NCBI RefSeq assembly: GCF_014284175.1
Contig: NZ_JACOGA010000016.1
Coordinates: forward strand, 62,001-126,000
Length of the DNA: 64,000 nt
Source: Affinundibacterium flavidum
GTDB taxonomy: Bacteria > Pseudomonadota > Gammaproteobacteria > Burkholderiales > Burkholderiaceae_D
Direction of reading: 5' to 3'
In this document: positions 32,694 through 41,565 of the stretch, in pieces
Layout: every line of letters starts with the position of its first letter
Position numbering within the stretch: position 1 is the first letter of the stretch
Position numbers and translations under genes: made by a program
Notes under the pieces: generated by a model
Database searches by the model: none
What the model was told of the DNA's origin: nothing
What the model saw: the letters and a program-made list of their open reading frames with translations, nothing else

Positions 32694-33956
32694 ATGATAA
32701 AAAAATCTCCTATCGCCTTGGCGGCACTCCTCGTAGCCCTTGGTACTGCATCGATTGCCGCGATACCTGCGGTTGCACAGGCACAAACAGCAGATACTGC
32801 CGAAAAAGATAAAGCCAAATTAGAAGTGATTCGTAATGAATGGTCTAAGCCGTACACCGAAATTCAAAAACTGATCGGTGAAAAACAATATGCGCCAGCG
32901 CTTGAAAAAGTAGCTGCACTAGAAGCTTCTGAAAAGAAAACTGCTTACGAAACATTCTTCATTAGCCGTACCAAAGCCGCAATCGCTTCAGGCATGGGAG
33001 ACAATCTCCTGTTGGCAAAAAGCTTTGAAGAAATGATAGGTAGTGAATTTTTGCCTGCAGCCGATAAGCTGCGTTTTATGGAAGCAATGGCAGGTACTTT
33101 CTACAATATCAAGCAATATGCGGATGCACAGATCTGGACTAAGCGTTATTTGGGTGTGAATCCAACGAATGTGGTAATGCAGGATTTGCTGGTACAAAAT
33201 TACTATTTGGCAGATGACTTTGCGAATGCCTTAAAAGAAGTAAAAGCACAGATTGCGGCTGATGAACAAGCTGGTCGCGTACCAGATGAAAAGCGTTTGC
33301 GCCTGATGCACGGTGCGAGTATGAAATTGAAAGATGTTAATACCTCAACTCAGGCTTTAGAGTTGTTGGTGAAATATCATCCAACTAAAGAATACTGGGC
33401 CGATTTGATGTATCGCTTGATCAGCAAGCCGGGCTTTACTGATCGTATGCGTTTGGATTGGTACCGTTTGATGCTTGCCAATGAAAATTTGGAAGACGAT
33501 ACACAATACATCGAAATGGCCGAAACTGCTTTGTTGGCTGGTTTGCCTTTAGAAGCAAAGAGCGTGGTGGAAGCTGCATACAAAGCGGGTTATTTCGGCA
33601 AAGGTAAGAATGTTGCCAAACATAAGCCACTGCAAGATAAAGCGAATAAACAAGCTGCTGACGATGCAAAAACTTTAGATGCTGGTGAAGCTGCAGCGAA
33701 GGCTGCGAAGACAGGTTTAGGTATGGTCAACATGGGTTACAACTTCGTGACCTACGGCCAATTTGAACGCGGTATCGCTTTGATTGAAGCGGGTCTGGCA
33801 AAAGGCGGTTTGAAAAATCCAGAAGAAGCGAAATTGCATTTAGGTATCGCGTATCATAAAGCGGGCAACAAGGCCAAAGCCGCGGAAGTATTCAAAACTG
33901 TGCAAGGCAATGATGGCGCGGTGGAATTGGCTCGTTACTGGACTTACATGAAGTAA
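32694..33956 (+). CDS. exported tetratricopeptide-like protein
   Basis: A 420-residue protein from the ATG at 32694, which begins a signal peptide (MIKKSPIALAALLVALGTAS, cleavage near AQA-QT). An in-frame start 35 codons upstream would hide the signal. The mature part is almost all helical and Ala/Lys/Glu-rich, with TPR-type pairs such as LMEAMAGTFYNIKQYADAQ, DLLVQNYYLADDFANALKE and a clear C-terminal repeat (PEEAKLHLGIAYHKAGNKAK). It is likely a periplasmic scaffold. It stands alone and ends at two hairpins, the second a good terminator. Proteins like this are common in Oxalobacteraceae; the role is not known. Confidence 0.87.
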   Translation: MIKKSPIALAALLVALGTASIAAIPAVAQAQTADTAEKDKAKLEVIRNEWSKPYTEIQKLIGEKQYAPALEKVAALEASEKKTAYETFFISRTKAAIASGMGDNLLLAKSFEEMIGSEFLPAADKLRFMEAMAGTFYNIKQYADAQIWTKRYLGVNPTNVVMQDLLVQNYYLADDFANALKEVKAQIAADEQAGRVPDEKRLRLMHGASMKLKDVNTSTQALELLVKYHPTKEYWADLMYRLISKPGFTDRMRLDWYRLMLANENLEDDTQYIEMAETALLAGLPLEAKSVVEAAYKAGYFGKGKNVAKHKPLQDKANKQAADDAKTLDAGEAAAKAAKTGLGMVNMGYNFVTYGQFERGIALIEAGLAKGGLKNPEEAKLHLGIAYHKAGNKAKAAEVFKTVQGNDGAVELARYWTYMK

Positions 33957-33962
33957 GATTTC

Positions 33963-33998
33963 TAGAAAGTGATTTGTCGATGGCCAAATCACTTTCTA
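33963..33998. other. perfect 14-bp inverted repeat after the TPR gene
   Basis: TAGAAAGTGATTTG and CAAATCACTTTCTA pair exactly around an 8-base loop, 7 bases after the stop. There is no T-run, and a second partial copy of the arm (AATCACTTCCTAGG) follows directly. It probably stabilises the 3' end or acts with the following terminator. Confidence 0.7.
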
Positions 33999-34032
33999 CA
34001 TAATCACTTCCTAGGTAGTGAATAATTCAATA

Positions 34033-34067
34033 AAAAAGCAGTAAAGATTTTGTCTTTACTGCTTTTT
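34033..34067. terminator. bidirectional rho-independent terminator
   Basis: AAAAAGCAGTAAAGA (34033-34047) and TCTTTACTGCTTTTT (34053-34067) form a perfect 15-bp stem with a 5-base loop. A-rich and T-rich ends on both sides let it stop the TPR transcript and the convergent Lrp gene. Confidence 0.92.
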
Positions 34068-34115
34068 GCTTATGTAGCGTCGTGGTTGCCAAAAATCCGC
34101 AGATCAGAATGACGC

Positions 34116-34574
34116 TTATTTGATTGGCAAAGCAGTCGTATTTTTGACTTCTTCCATCACTGCATAGGTATGGGTTTCACGCACGCCACTTAATTGCAGC
34201 AAAGACTTACCGAGGAAATCGCGATACGCATTCATATCTTTCACGCGCGCTTTGACCAAGTAGTCAAAGCCGCCAGCGACCATGTGGCATTCCAGCACTT
34301 CAGGAATGGCCTGCACGCCGCGTTTGAAGGCGTCGAACACATCTGGCGTGGTGCGGTCTAAGACCACTTCGATGAATACCAGCAAAGCAACATCGAGTAA
34401 ATGTGGATTTAGTTGGGCGGTATAGCCTAGAATGTAGTTTGATTCTTGCAACTTGCGGACACGTTCCAGACAAGCAGCCGGAGACAGGTTAACTCGCGTG
34501 GCAAGTTCTACATTACTGATGCGGCCATCATTTTGTAATTCGGCCAGAATTCTTTTACTGATTTTGTCTAGCAT
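34116..34574 (-). CDS. Lrp/AsnC-family regulator, likely proline-responsive activator of putA
   Basis: A 152-residue protein with the Lrp layout. An N-terminal helix-turn-helix (about 1-60: LDKISKRILAELQNDGRISN, ELATRVNLSPAACLERVRKL) is followed by a C-terminal RAM ligand-binding domain (about 65-145: ALLVFIEVVLDRTTPDVF, GGFDYLVKARVKDMNAYRDF). It is divergent from putA with 139 bases between the starts. In bacteria whose PutA lacks the DNA-binding domain, a divergent Lrp-type gene (PutR) activates putA with proline. That role is inferred from arrangement. Confidence 0.93.
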   Translation of the reverse strand: MLDKISKRILAELQNDGRISNVELATRVNLSPAACLERVRKLQESNYILGYTAQLNPHLLDVALLVFIEVVLDRTTPDVFDAFKRGVQAIPEVLECHMVAGGFDYLVKARVKDMNAYRDFLGKSLLQLSGVRETHTYAVMEEVKNTTALPIK

Positions 34575-34713
34575 AAGAAAAATTTAAGTGGTTATTAATA
34601 ATATTTGGTGGAATTCTCTCACAAAATACAATATTTCGATATACCTCAGAATTTCCAGAATTAATCCTCGCGAATGATCTATACAATTAAATCATATTTG
34701 CTTTCATAAATAA

Positions 34714-37700
34714 ATGATGAATCCTTCCATGAACCCACCCTCAAACGCACTCCCATTTCAGACCTTACAGCAAGAATTGCTGGTCAATCCCACCGAGTTA
34801 AGAGTAAAAATCACCGAAGCCTATCGTCGCGACGAAGCTGAAACGGTGGCTTGGTTGTTGGCAAATTTGCAGGAAATACCTGCAGCAAAAAACAACATTC
34901 ATGAACTCGCGAAGAAATTAGTTAGTTCCGTACGTCAACAACGTACGCGCGCTTCTGGTGTCGATGCCTTGATGCATGAGTTTTCATTATCCTCCGAAGA
35001 AGGCGTGGCTTTGATGTGTTTGGCCGAAGCACTGTTGCGTATTCCCGACGCTGCGACCAAAGATCGCCTGATCGCCGACAAAATCAGTAAGGGCGACTGG
35101 CGTAAACATTTGGGCGAATCGCCATCTTTATTTGTGAACGCCGCGACTTGGGGTTTGCTGGTTACCGGTAAATTGGTCAGCACTAACAGTGATCAGGGTT
35201 TGGGTTCAGCATTGACCCGTTTGATTGCGAAGGGCGGCGAACCTTTGATCCGTAAAGGCGTGGATCTGGCGATGCGCATGTTGGGTAACCAATTCGTCAC
35301 AGGTCAGACCATAGAAGAAGCACTGAAAAACAGTCAAGATAATGAAACGCGTGGCTATCGTTATTCCTACGATATGTTAGGCGAAGCGGCATTGACTATG
35401 CACGATGCTGCGTATTACTACAAAGCCTACGAAACGGCCATTCATGCAATTGGTAAAGCATCGAATGGTCGTGGTATCAAAGATGGTCCGGGTATCTCGG
35501 TCAAACTCTCGGCTTTGCACCCACGTTATTCGCGCGCGCAACGTGCGCGTACGATGGAAGAATTACTGCCATTGTTGAAAAAATTGTTGGTGCTGGCGAA
35601 GCAATACAATATCGGTCTCAATATCGATGCGGAAGAAACTGATCGTCTGGAATTGTCTTTAGATTTGATGGAAGCACTGGCTTTCGATAAAGATTTAGAA
35701 GGCTTTGAAGGCATCGGTTTTGTGGTGCAGGCTTACCAAAAACGCTGCCCGTTTGTGATTGATTATTTAATCGATCTGGCGCGTCGCAGCGGTCGTAAAT
35801 TCATGGTGCGTTTGGTCAAAGGGGCCTATTGGGACTCTGAAATCAAACGTGCGCAAGTCGATGGTATGCCGGGTTTTCCGGTGTATACACGCAAGGTTTA
35901 CACTGATGTGTCTTATCTGATGTGTGCGCAAAAATTATTGGCGGTCACGGATGTGATTTACCCGCAATTTGCCACGCACAATGCTCTGACATTGTCGACA
36001 ATTTATAGTTGGGCGCAAGAAGCCAAAGTTACCGATTACGAATTCCAATGCCTGCACGGCATGGGTGAAACTTTGTATGATCAAGTAGTCGGCGCGGATA
36101 AGTTGAACAAGCCTTGCCGTATTTATGCACCAGTTGGATCACATCAAACTTTGTTGGCGTATTTGGTACGTCGTCTGTTAGAAAACGGTGCGAACTCCTC
36201 ATTTGTGAATCAAATCGTGGATGAAAAAATTTCGATTGATTCTTTGATCGAAGACCCGATCAGTATCGCTAGCAAACTCGCAGGCAAAATGCATAGCGGC
36301 ATCAACTTGCCAACGAATCTGTTCGGCAAAGAACGTAAAAATTCTGCTGGCATGGATTTCAGCAATGAATTGCAATTGCAAAAAATTAGCGCACATTTCA
36401 GTGCGTTTAGCCAACAGGCCTTAACGGCAGCGCCTTTGTTAGCAGGCAGTGTTTCGGCAACTGCGGCGCGCCCGGTATTGAATCCAGCGGATCACAGCGA
36501 TGTAGTAGGACAGATCATCGAAGCGGATGCAAATGACGTACAAACAGCCTTAGCTGCAGCGCAAGCTTATGCCGCTGAATGGCAAAATCAAACGCCAGCA
36601 GCGCGCGCCGCATGTTTGAGCAAAGCTGGTGATTTGTTGGAAGCACAGACCTTAGATTTCATGGCATTAGCGATTCGTGAAGCCGGTAAATCTCTGCCGA
36701 ATGCCTTGGCAGAAGTGCGTGAAGCTGTCGACTTCTTGCGTTACTACGCAGCGCAAGTGGAGAACTTGCCACAAACGCAGGCTTTGGGTCCTGTGGTTTG
36801 TATCAGCCCATGGAATTTCCCCCTCGCGATTTTCATCGGTGAAGTGAGTGCCGCCTTGGCTGCGGGTAATGTGGTGTTAGCGAAGCCTGCGGAACAAACA
36901 CCATTGATCGCGCATCGTGCGATTCAACTGATGCATGAAGCAGGTGTACCAGTCGGCGCTTTGCAATTCTTGCCAGGTACAGGTGAAGTCGTCGGTGCGC
37001 AGCTGGTGGCAGATAGCCGCGTGAAAGGTGTGATCTTTACGGGTTCAACTGAAGTTGCACAAATCATTAATCGCACTTTGGCAAAACGTTCTGTGGCAGA
37101 AGGCATCGATATTCCTTTGATCGCCGAAACCGGTGGTCAAAACGCGATGATCGTCGACAGTAGTGCTTTGCCAGAACAAGTCGTGAATGATGTCTTGTCA
37201 TCGGCTTTTGACAGCGCAGGTCAGCGTTGTTCTGCCTTGCGTGTATTGTGCTTGCAAGAAGATATCGCCGACAAAACTTTGGAAATGTTGCGCGGTGCAA
37301 TGCAAGAATTGCGCGTTGGTATTCCAGATCGTTTAGCAACGGATATTGGTCCAGTGATCGACGCAGAAGCACAAAAGAATCTGCAAAATCATATTGACGC
37401 TATGCGTACTAAGGCGAAGTCTTTCTACAGTTTAGATTTACCAGCGAGCTGCAAGAACGGTACTTTTGTTGCACCAACTGTGATGGAAATTAATTCCTTA
37501 TCCGAGTTGACCAAAGAAGTATTTGGCCCTGTGTTGCACGTCTTGCGTTATCAACGTGATGCCCTGCCAGCTTTGATTGATGCGATTAATGCGACGGGTT
37601 TTGGCTTGACTCTTGGTGTGCATTCACGCATTGATGAAACCATAGAATTCATCACGCAACGCGCCCATGTCGGCAACATTTACGTGAACCGGAATATCGT

Positions 37701-38373
37701 TGGTGCGGTAGTTGGTGTGCAGCCTTTTGGTGGTGAAGGCAAATCTGGTACAGGTCCAAAAGCCGGTGGTCCTTTGTATCTGAAGCGCTTGCAACACAAT
37801 CCGACCATGAGCTTCAGCGGGAATACCGTCTACGAAAAACAAGCACCCGTTGCACTCGATGCGCTGACCGTGTGGGCAAAAACGCATGGTCACGCTGATG
37901 TCGCGGTGTTGGCGGAACATTATGCACGTCTCAATCCTTACAAGATGACGATGTTATTGCCAGGCCCAACTGGTGAGACCAATACTCTTGCATTTGCTTC
38001 GCGCGGTAGCGTGTTCTGTGCAGCGAGTGATGTTGCCACTTTACTCAATCAAATCGCCGCAGTACTCGCAACGGGTAACACCGTCGTATTGGAAGAAAAA
38101 ACCAAAGCCTTGTTGCCAGCGGATTTACCAAAATTGGTGAGTGATGCGATCAGTGTAGGTACATCTGAACACGTGCATTTTGCCTTGCTTGGCCGTGATA
38201 TTGCGGCGAGTTACAAAATTGCCTTAGCACAGCAAACCGGGGCGATTGTTTGTATCGCTGAATGTGATGCTAAGACGGAATTGCCATTATGGCGTTTGGT
38301 GGCAGAACGCGCTTTGTGTGTGAACACGACAGCAGCGGGTGGTAATGCGAGCTTGATGAGTTTGCAAAGCTGA
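34714..38373 (+). CDS. putA: bifunctional proline dehydrogenase / L-glutamate gamma-semialdehyde dehydrogenase, type B PutA
   Basis: A 1219-residue enzyme that oxidises proline to glutamate in two steps at the inner face of the membrane. The N-terminal ribbon-helix-helix repressor domain of E. coli PutA is absent; the protein starts directly with the arm (LPFQTLQQELLVNPTELRVK). Proline dehydrogenase spans about 150-480 (RGYRYSYDMLGEAALT, YWDSEIKRAQVDG, FATHNALT). The aldehyde dehydrogenase spans about 560-1020, with Glu in IAETGGQNAMIV (near 802) and Cys in GQRCSALR (near 837). A C-terminal domain of about 170 residues that resembles a dead dehydrogenase fold closes the substrate channel. Regulation must come from elsewhere, probably the divergent Lrp gene. 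Confidence 0.97.
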   Translation: MMNPSMNPPSNALPFQTLQQELLVNPTELRVKITEAYRRDEAETVAWLLANLQEIPAAKNNIHELAKKLVSSVRQQRTRASGVDALMHEFSLSSEEGVALMCLAEALLRIPDAATKDRLIADKISKGDWRKHLGESPSLFVNAATWGLLVTGKLVSTNSDQGLGSALTRLIAKGGEPLIRKGVDLAMRMLGNQFVTGQTIEEALKNSQDNETRGYRYSYDMLGEAALTMHDAAYYYKAYETAIHAIGKASNGRGIKDGPGISVKLSALHPRYSRAQRARTMEELLPLLKKLLVLAKQYNIGLNIDAEETDRLELSLDLMEALAFDKDLEGFEGIGFVVQAYQKRCPFVIDYLIDLARRSGRKFMVRLVKGAYWDSEIKRAQVDGMPGFPVYTRKVYTDVSYLMCAQKLLAVTDVIYPQFATHNALTLSTIYSWAQEAKVTDYEFQCLHGMGETLYDQVVGADKLNKPCRIYAPVGSHQTLLAYLVRRLLENGANSSFVNQIVDEKISIDSLIEDPISIASKLAGKMHSGINLPTNLFGKERKNSAGMDFSNELQLQKISAHFSAFSQQALTAAPLLAGSVSATAARPVLNPADHSDVVGQIIEADANDVQTALAAAQAYAAEWQNQTPAARAACLSKAGDLLEAQTLDFMALAIREAGKSLPNALAEVREAVDFLRYYAAQVENLPQTQALGPVVCISPWNFPLAIFIGEVSAALAAGNVVLAKPAEQTPLIAHRAIQLMHEAGVPVGALQFLPGTGEVVGAQLVADSRVKGVIFTGSTEVAQIINRTLAKRSVAEGIDIPLIAETGGQNAMIVDSSALPEQVVNDVLSSAFDSAGQRCSALRVLCLQEDIADKTLEMLRGAMQELRVGIPDRLATDIGPVIDAEAQKNLQNHIDAMRTKAKSFYSLDLPASCKNGTFVAPTVMEINSLSELTKEVFGPVLHVLRYQRDALPALIDAINATGFGLTLGVHSRIDETIEFITQRAHVGNIYVNRNIVGAVVGVQPFGGEGKSGTGPKAGGPLYLKRLQHNPTMSFSGNTVYEKQAPVALDALTVWAKTHGHADVAVLAEHYARLNPYKMTMLLPGPTGETNTLAFASRGSVFCAASDVATLLNQIAAVLATGNTVVLEEKTKALLPADLPKLVSDAISVGTSEHVHFALLGRDIAASYKIALAQQTGAIVCIAECDAKTELPLWRLVAERALCVNTTAAGGNASLMSLQS

Positions 38374-38397
38374 TTAGCTTAAGTCGATAGCGATCGT

Positions 38398-38435
38398 AAA
38401 AAAGCCGCAGCACCTATTTGGGCTGCGGCTTTTTT
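38398..38435 (+). terminator. rho-independent terminator of putA
   Basis: AAAGCCGCAGC (38401-38411) pairs with GCTGCGGCTTT (38422-38432) around a 10-base loop and is followed by a T-run, about 25 bases after the putA stop. The A-rich left side would also serve the convergent amidase gene. Confidence 0.92.
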
Positions 38436-38456
38436 GTGCCTACTCAATCTGAATTT

Positions 38457-39992
38457 TTATTTCAATAATTTCGGTGCAGGCAAAGCGGGTCTTGCTACTT
38501 CAAATGCAAAACCCATCTGCAATAAGCGCGCATCACTCCAGGCATCTGCAAAGAACGACAAACCGACTGGTAAGCCTTTGACTAAACCCATAGGAACAGT
38601 CAGATGCGGATATCCCGCGATCGCAGCAGGTGAGCTGGCGCTACCGGCAATCACATCGCCTTTCTTGTAATTGATATCCCAAGCCGGACCCGTGGTTGGC
38701 GCGATCAATGCATCAAGTTGATGTTGCTTTAGCGCAGCGTCAATGCCTTCGGGGCCTGATAAGCGTTTCGCGCGCGCACTAGCGTCCAGGTAAGCTTGCT
38801 CGCTCAGTGGACCTTTGGCTTGCGCTTGTAGCATGATTTCCTGACCAAAATGTGGCATTACCTGCTTCGCATTTTTCTTGTTGAAGGCGATGACGTCCGC
38901 CATACTGCGGCTACTGACGGTCGCAGGCGTACTCGCCAAATAGTTGTTTAGATCGGCTTTAAAGTCATACAGCAAGACCGTGTATTCATCTTTGCCTGCT
39001 GCTTCCATGTGCGGGATCTCGACTTTATCGATGATGATTGCGCCTTGTGCTTTGAGAATTTCAATGCTGCGATGAAACAGTGCGAGTGTTTCTTTATCGT
39101 AGCCTTTGACTAGCTTGCTGACGATACCTATGCGTTTGCCTTTCAGTGCTTGCGCGTCTAATCCCTGCGTGTAATCAGTTTTATGTTGATCTGCTGCTTG
39201 GGTCGCTGGATCGCTAGGATCACTGCCCACGATGACATTCATTAATAGCGCGGCATCGCGTACCGTTAAGGTCATTGGCCCTGCTGTGTCCTGACTATGT
39301 GAGAGCGGCACGATACCACTGCGACTGACCAAACCTAAGGTTGGTTTGAAGCCGACCAAGCCATTCACTGCGGCCGGGCACACTATTGAGCCGTCGGTTT
39401 CAGTGCCGATGGCAGCGGGAATTAAGCGCGCCGCGACTGCAGCTCCCGAGCCTGAGCTAGAACCACAGGAATTTTTCTTGATGTTATAAGGATTGCGTGT
39501 CTGACCGCCGACGCTGCTCCAGCCACTGGTGGATTTCGTTGAGCGGAAATTTGCCCATTCACTCAAATTGGTTTTGCCTGCGAGTACCGCGCCCGCTGCG
39601 CGTAATTTGGCAACGAGGAAGGCGTCGCTGCTAGCCATATTGTTTGCTAATGCGAGTGAGCCTGCTGTGGTCGGCATACCTTGAATCGCGATATTGTCTT
39701 TGACCATGATGGGCAAGCCTTGCAAGATCAGACGTGGGTTTTTGTTTTTATCGGCCTGTTCGGCATCTCGTTTTGCTTCTGCGCGTACTGCGCTGACCGC
39801 CACGATGTGCGGGTTCAATTTGGTACTACGGGCTTGATATTGTTCGAGTATCTGTGTTGCGGTGGTTTTGCCTGCTTGTAGATCTTGTTTTAACTGATGT
39901 AGATCTTCTGTGCTTTGGGCATGGATGGGGCTACTTAGCGCCGTACAAGCTAAAGCCAGGCTGATTGCTAAACCGATTCGGTGTTGTTGCAT
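38457..39992 (-). CDS. exported amidase, amidase-signature family
   Basis: A 511-residue protein from the ATG at 39992, which has GGAGAC just upstream and starts a signal peptide (MQQHRIGLAISLALACTALS, cleavage near IHA-QS). The body is an amidase-signature enzyme with the Ser-cisSer-Lys triad. The Lys is in GLPIMVKDNIAI. GKTNLSEWANF follows. The Gly/Ser motif is CGSSSGSGAAVAARL, and the nucleophile Ser lies in TDGSIVCPAAVNG. These enzymes hydrolyse amides. Export to the periplasm is unusual for GatA-like members but known for peptide amidases. The substrate is unknown. A SirB-type gene lies 61 bases upstream on the same strand. Confidence 0.93.
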   Translation of the reverse strand: MQQHRIGLAISLALACTALSSPIHAQSTEDLHQLKQDLQAGKTTATQILEQYQARSTKLNPHIVAVSAVRAEAKRDAEQADKNKNPRLILQGLPIMVKDNIAIQGMPTTAGSLALANNMASSDAFLVAKLRAAGAVLAGKTNLSEWANFRSTKSTSGWSSVGGQTRNPYNIKKNSCGSSSGSGAAVAARLIPAAIGTETDGSIVCPAAVNGLVGFKPTLGLVSRSGIVPLSHSQDTAGPMTLTVRDAALLMNVIVGSDPSDPATQAADQHKTDYTQGLDAQALKGKRIGIVSKLVKGYDKETLALFHRSIEILKAQGAIIIDKVEIPHMEAAGKDEYTVLLYDFKADLNNYLASTPATVSSRSMADVIAFNKKNAKQVMPHFGQEIMLQAQAKGPLSEQAYLDASARAKRLSGPEGIDAALKQHQLDALIAPTTGPAWDINYKKGDVIAGSASSPAAIAGYPHLTVPMGLVKGLPVGLSFFADAWSDARLLQMGFAFEVARPALPAPKLLK

Positions 39993-40053
39993 GATGTCTC
40001 CTCTATTCGTTCTTATTGATGTGATACTTGTTGTTGGACGCACATCGCCTGTT

Positions 40054-40434
40054 TTAGTTCATGAAGGGAAATGGCTGTTTGCTAATTGCCACTGCAATGA
40101 TATAGGCAAAGCACATCAGTGCAAGGGCGAAGCTTATGTTTTGAGCGCGCGCGGTTTGCGCTCGTTTCAGCGCGAAAGTTCCTGCCATGATATAGGCGAA
40201 CAGAGCGATGATTTTCGCTGCTAACCACGGTTGTTCTAAGGGATTGATGCTGGCGATCCACGCCATGCTGATGGCGCTGGCAAGTAAAAGGGAGTCAATA
40301 CCGTGTGGCAGAATTTTGACCCATTTTTTTTGCAACATCAGGGGATTTTGTTTGCGCCAATAGAAGCGTAAAGTGAACAGACAGATGCTGAGCGTAATAC
40401 AAGTCAGATGTAGATGTTTCAGAATGATGTACAT
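40054..40434 (-). CDS. SirB-family membrane protein
   Basis: A 126-residue protein with four predicted membrane helices (about 4-24, 45-63, 72-91, 102-121). Family features are the N-terminal LKHLHLTCITLSICLFTLRF, LPHGIDSLLLASAISM and WLAAKIIALFAYIMAGTFAL. SirB2-type proteins are widespread small membrane proteins first named for an effect on Salmonella invasion genes; the biochemical role is unknown. GGAA lies upstream of the start. It lies between the PhzF-family gene and the amidase gene on the same strand and may share their transcript. Confidence 0.9.
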   Translation of the reverse strand: MYIILKHLHLTCITLSICLFTLRFYWRKQNPLMLQKKWVKILPHGIDSLLLASAISMAWIASINPLEQPWLAAKIIALFAYIMAGTFALKRAQTARAQNISFALALMCFAYIIAVAISKQPFPFMN

Positions 40435-40509
40435 AGTTTTTCCGTTTGCTTATTGCATTTCATTGATTGTTGATTGAAATCATTGTTGGTTGAAATTGGA
40501 TGCAGAGAC

Positions 40510-41388
40510 TTACAGTGTTGGCAGTGCTTCCAATCGTCCGGCGCTGATACTCCAAACACCACCACTGACCAAAATCTCACCTTGTGCGTTTTGTTGCACA
40601 GACAGGCAACTTGGACGATGGCGAAATCTGCCTTGACGAATGGTGACGAGCTGATCTGCTGGTATTACATCATGCGCATACAGGTAGGCGGCAGCAGGGC
40701 CAGCGGCGCTGCCAGTGGCGATGTCTTCGACTTTCCCGGCGTTATCCCAAGTGCGGATTTCGCGCGCTTGAACATCAAAGATAAAAACAAATTTCGCCCC
40801 CAGTCGGGCAAGTTCCTGCTCTAAATCATCGCCACAGAATTGCACCTTGTCGATGGCGTCGCTGTGTATCGGCAAGATGAGATAATCCAAACCCGTGGAA
40901 ATGACTTGAGGTGGCAATGCGCGAATGAGGTCGTCTTGTTGTAATCCTAATCGCTGCAATACGCCGTCCACTCCGGCGTGCGATAGCGCGGCCTGAATAA
41001 TCGGTTTGCCTTGATTCATCTGGCAGACAAAATGATTTCCGCGATGTACGCTGTTGACAGCAATTTCACGGGTACCGACGGTGATCGTCCATGCACATTC
41101 TGTTTGCTCGTTTGCCTGCGTGCGATGTAAAACGGCAGCAGCACCTAAAATCGGATGACCAGCGAAGGGTAATTCTTCTTCCACTGTAAAGATTCTGGCG
41201 TGTGCACGGTAAGCGTTTTCTGTTTGTATCCGCGATAAGAAGATGGACTCAAATTGCTGCTTCTCTTGCGTCAGTGTTTGCATGAATTCTGTTGGCCAAT
41301 GTTCGGTTTGCAGAAAAACCGCTAAACCATTGCCACTATAGGCTTGATCGGCGAAGACATCGACGTGGAAGTAATTGGGTTCAGACAT
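40510..41388 (-). CDS. PhzF-family isomerase/epimerase-like protein
   Basis: A 292-residue protein with the two-lobed diaminopimelate-epimerase-like fold. The start FHVDVFADQAYSGNGLAVFL, the catalytic Glu region QQFESIFLS, the FTVEEELPFAGHPILGAA motif and the second-lobe motif DIATGSAAGPAAAYL are typical of PhzF/YddE. PhzF itself isomerises an intermediate of phenazine synthesis, but no other phenazine gene is present, so another small-acid substrate is likely. It lies 75 bases upstream of the SirB-type gene on the same strand. Confidence 0.93.
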   Translation of the reverse strand: MSEPNYFHVDVFADQAYSGNGLAVFLQTEHWPTEFMQTLTQEKQQFESIFLSRIQTENAYRAHARIFTVEEELPFAGHPILGAAAVLHRTQANEQTECAWTITVGTREIAVNSVHRGNHFVCQMNQGKPIIQAALSHAGVDGVLQRLGLQQDDLIRALPPQVISTGLDYLILPIHSDAIDKVQFCGDDLEQELARLGAKFVFIFDVQAREIRTWDNAGKVEDIATGSAAGPAAAYLYAHDVIPADQLVTIRQGRFRHRPSCLSVQQNAQGEILVSGGVWSISAGRLEALPTL

Positions 41389-41565
41389 GGCTAAGGGCGA
41401 TAAATATGGAGGAAAACATAGTCAAAAAAAGCGCAATCCATCTGCACTAATCTCACTACTCTTACCAATGTGAAATTTCATGAAATCAGAAAGTGATGGA
41501 ATAAGAAAGTGACGCGGCTTTGACGAAAATCGCATCCTAACAGAAGCTGGTATTCATTTTTCAAA

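Noticed and set aside
40510..41388. Part of a phenazine pathway (PhzF)
   Set aside because: No other phz gene is present; PhzF-like proteins are common with other substrates.
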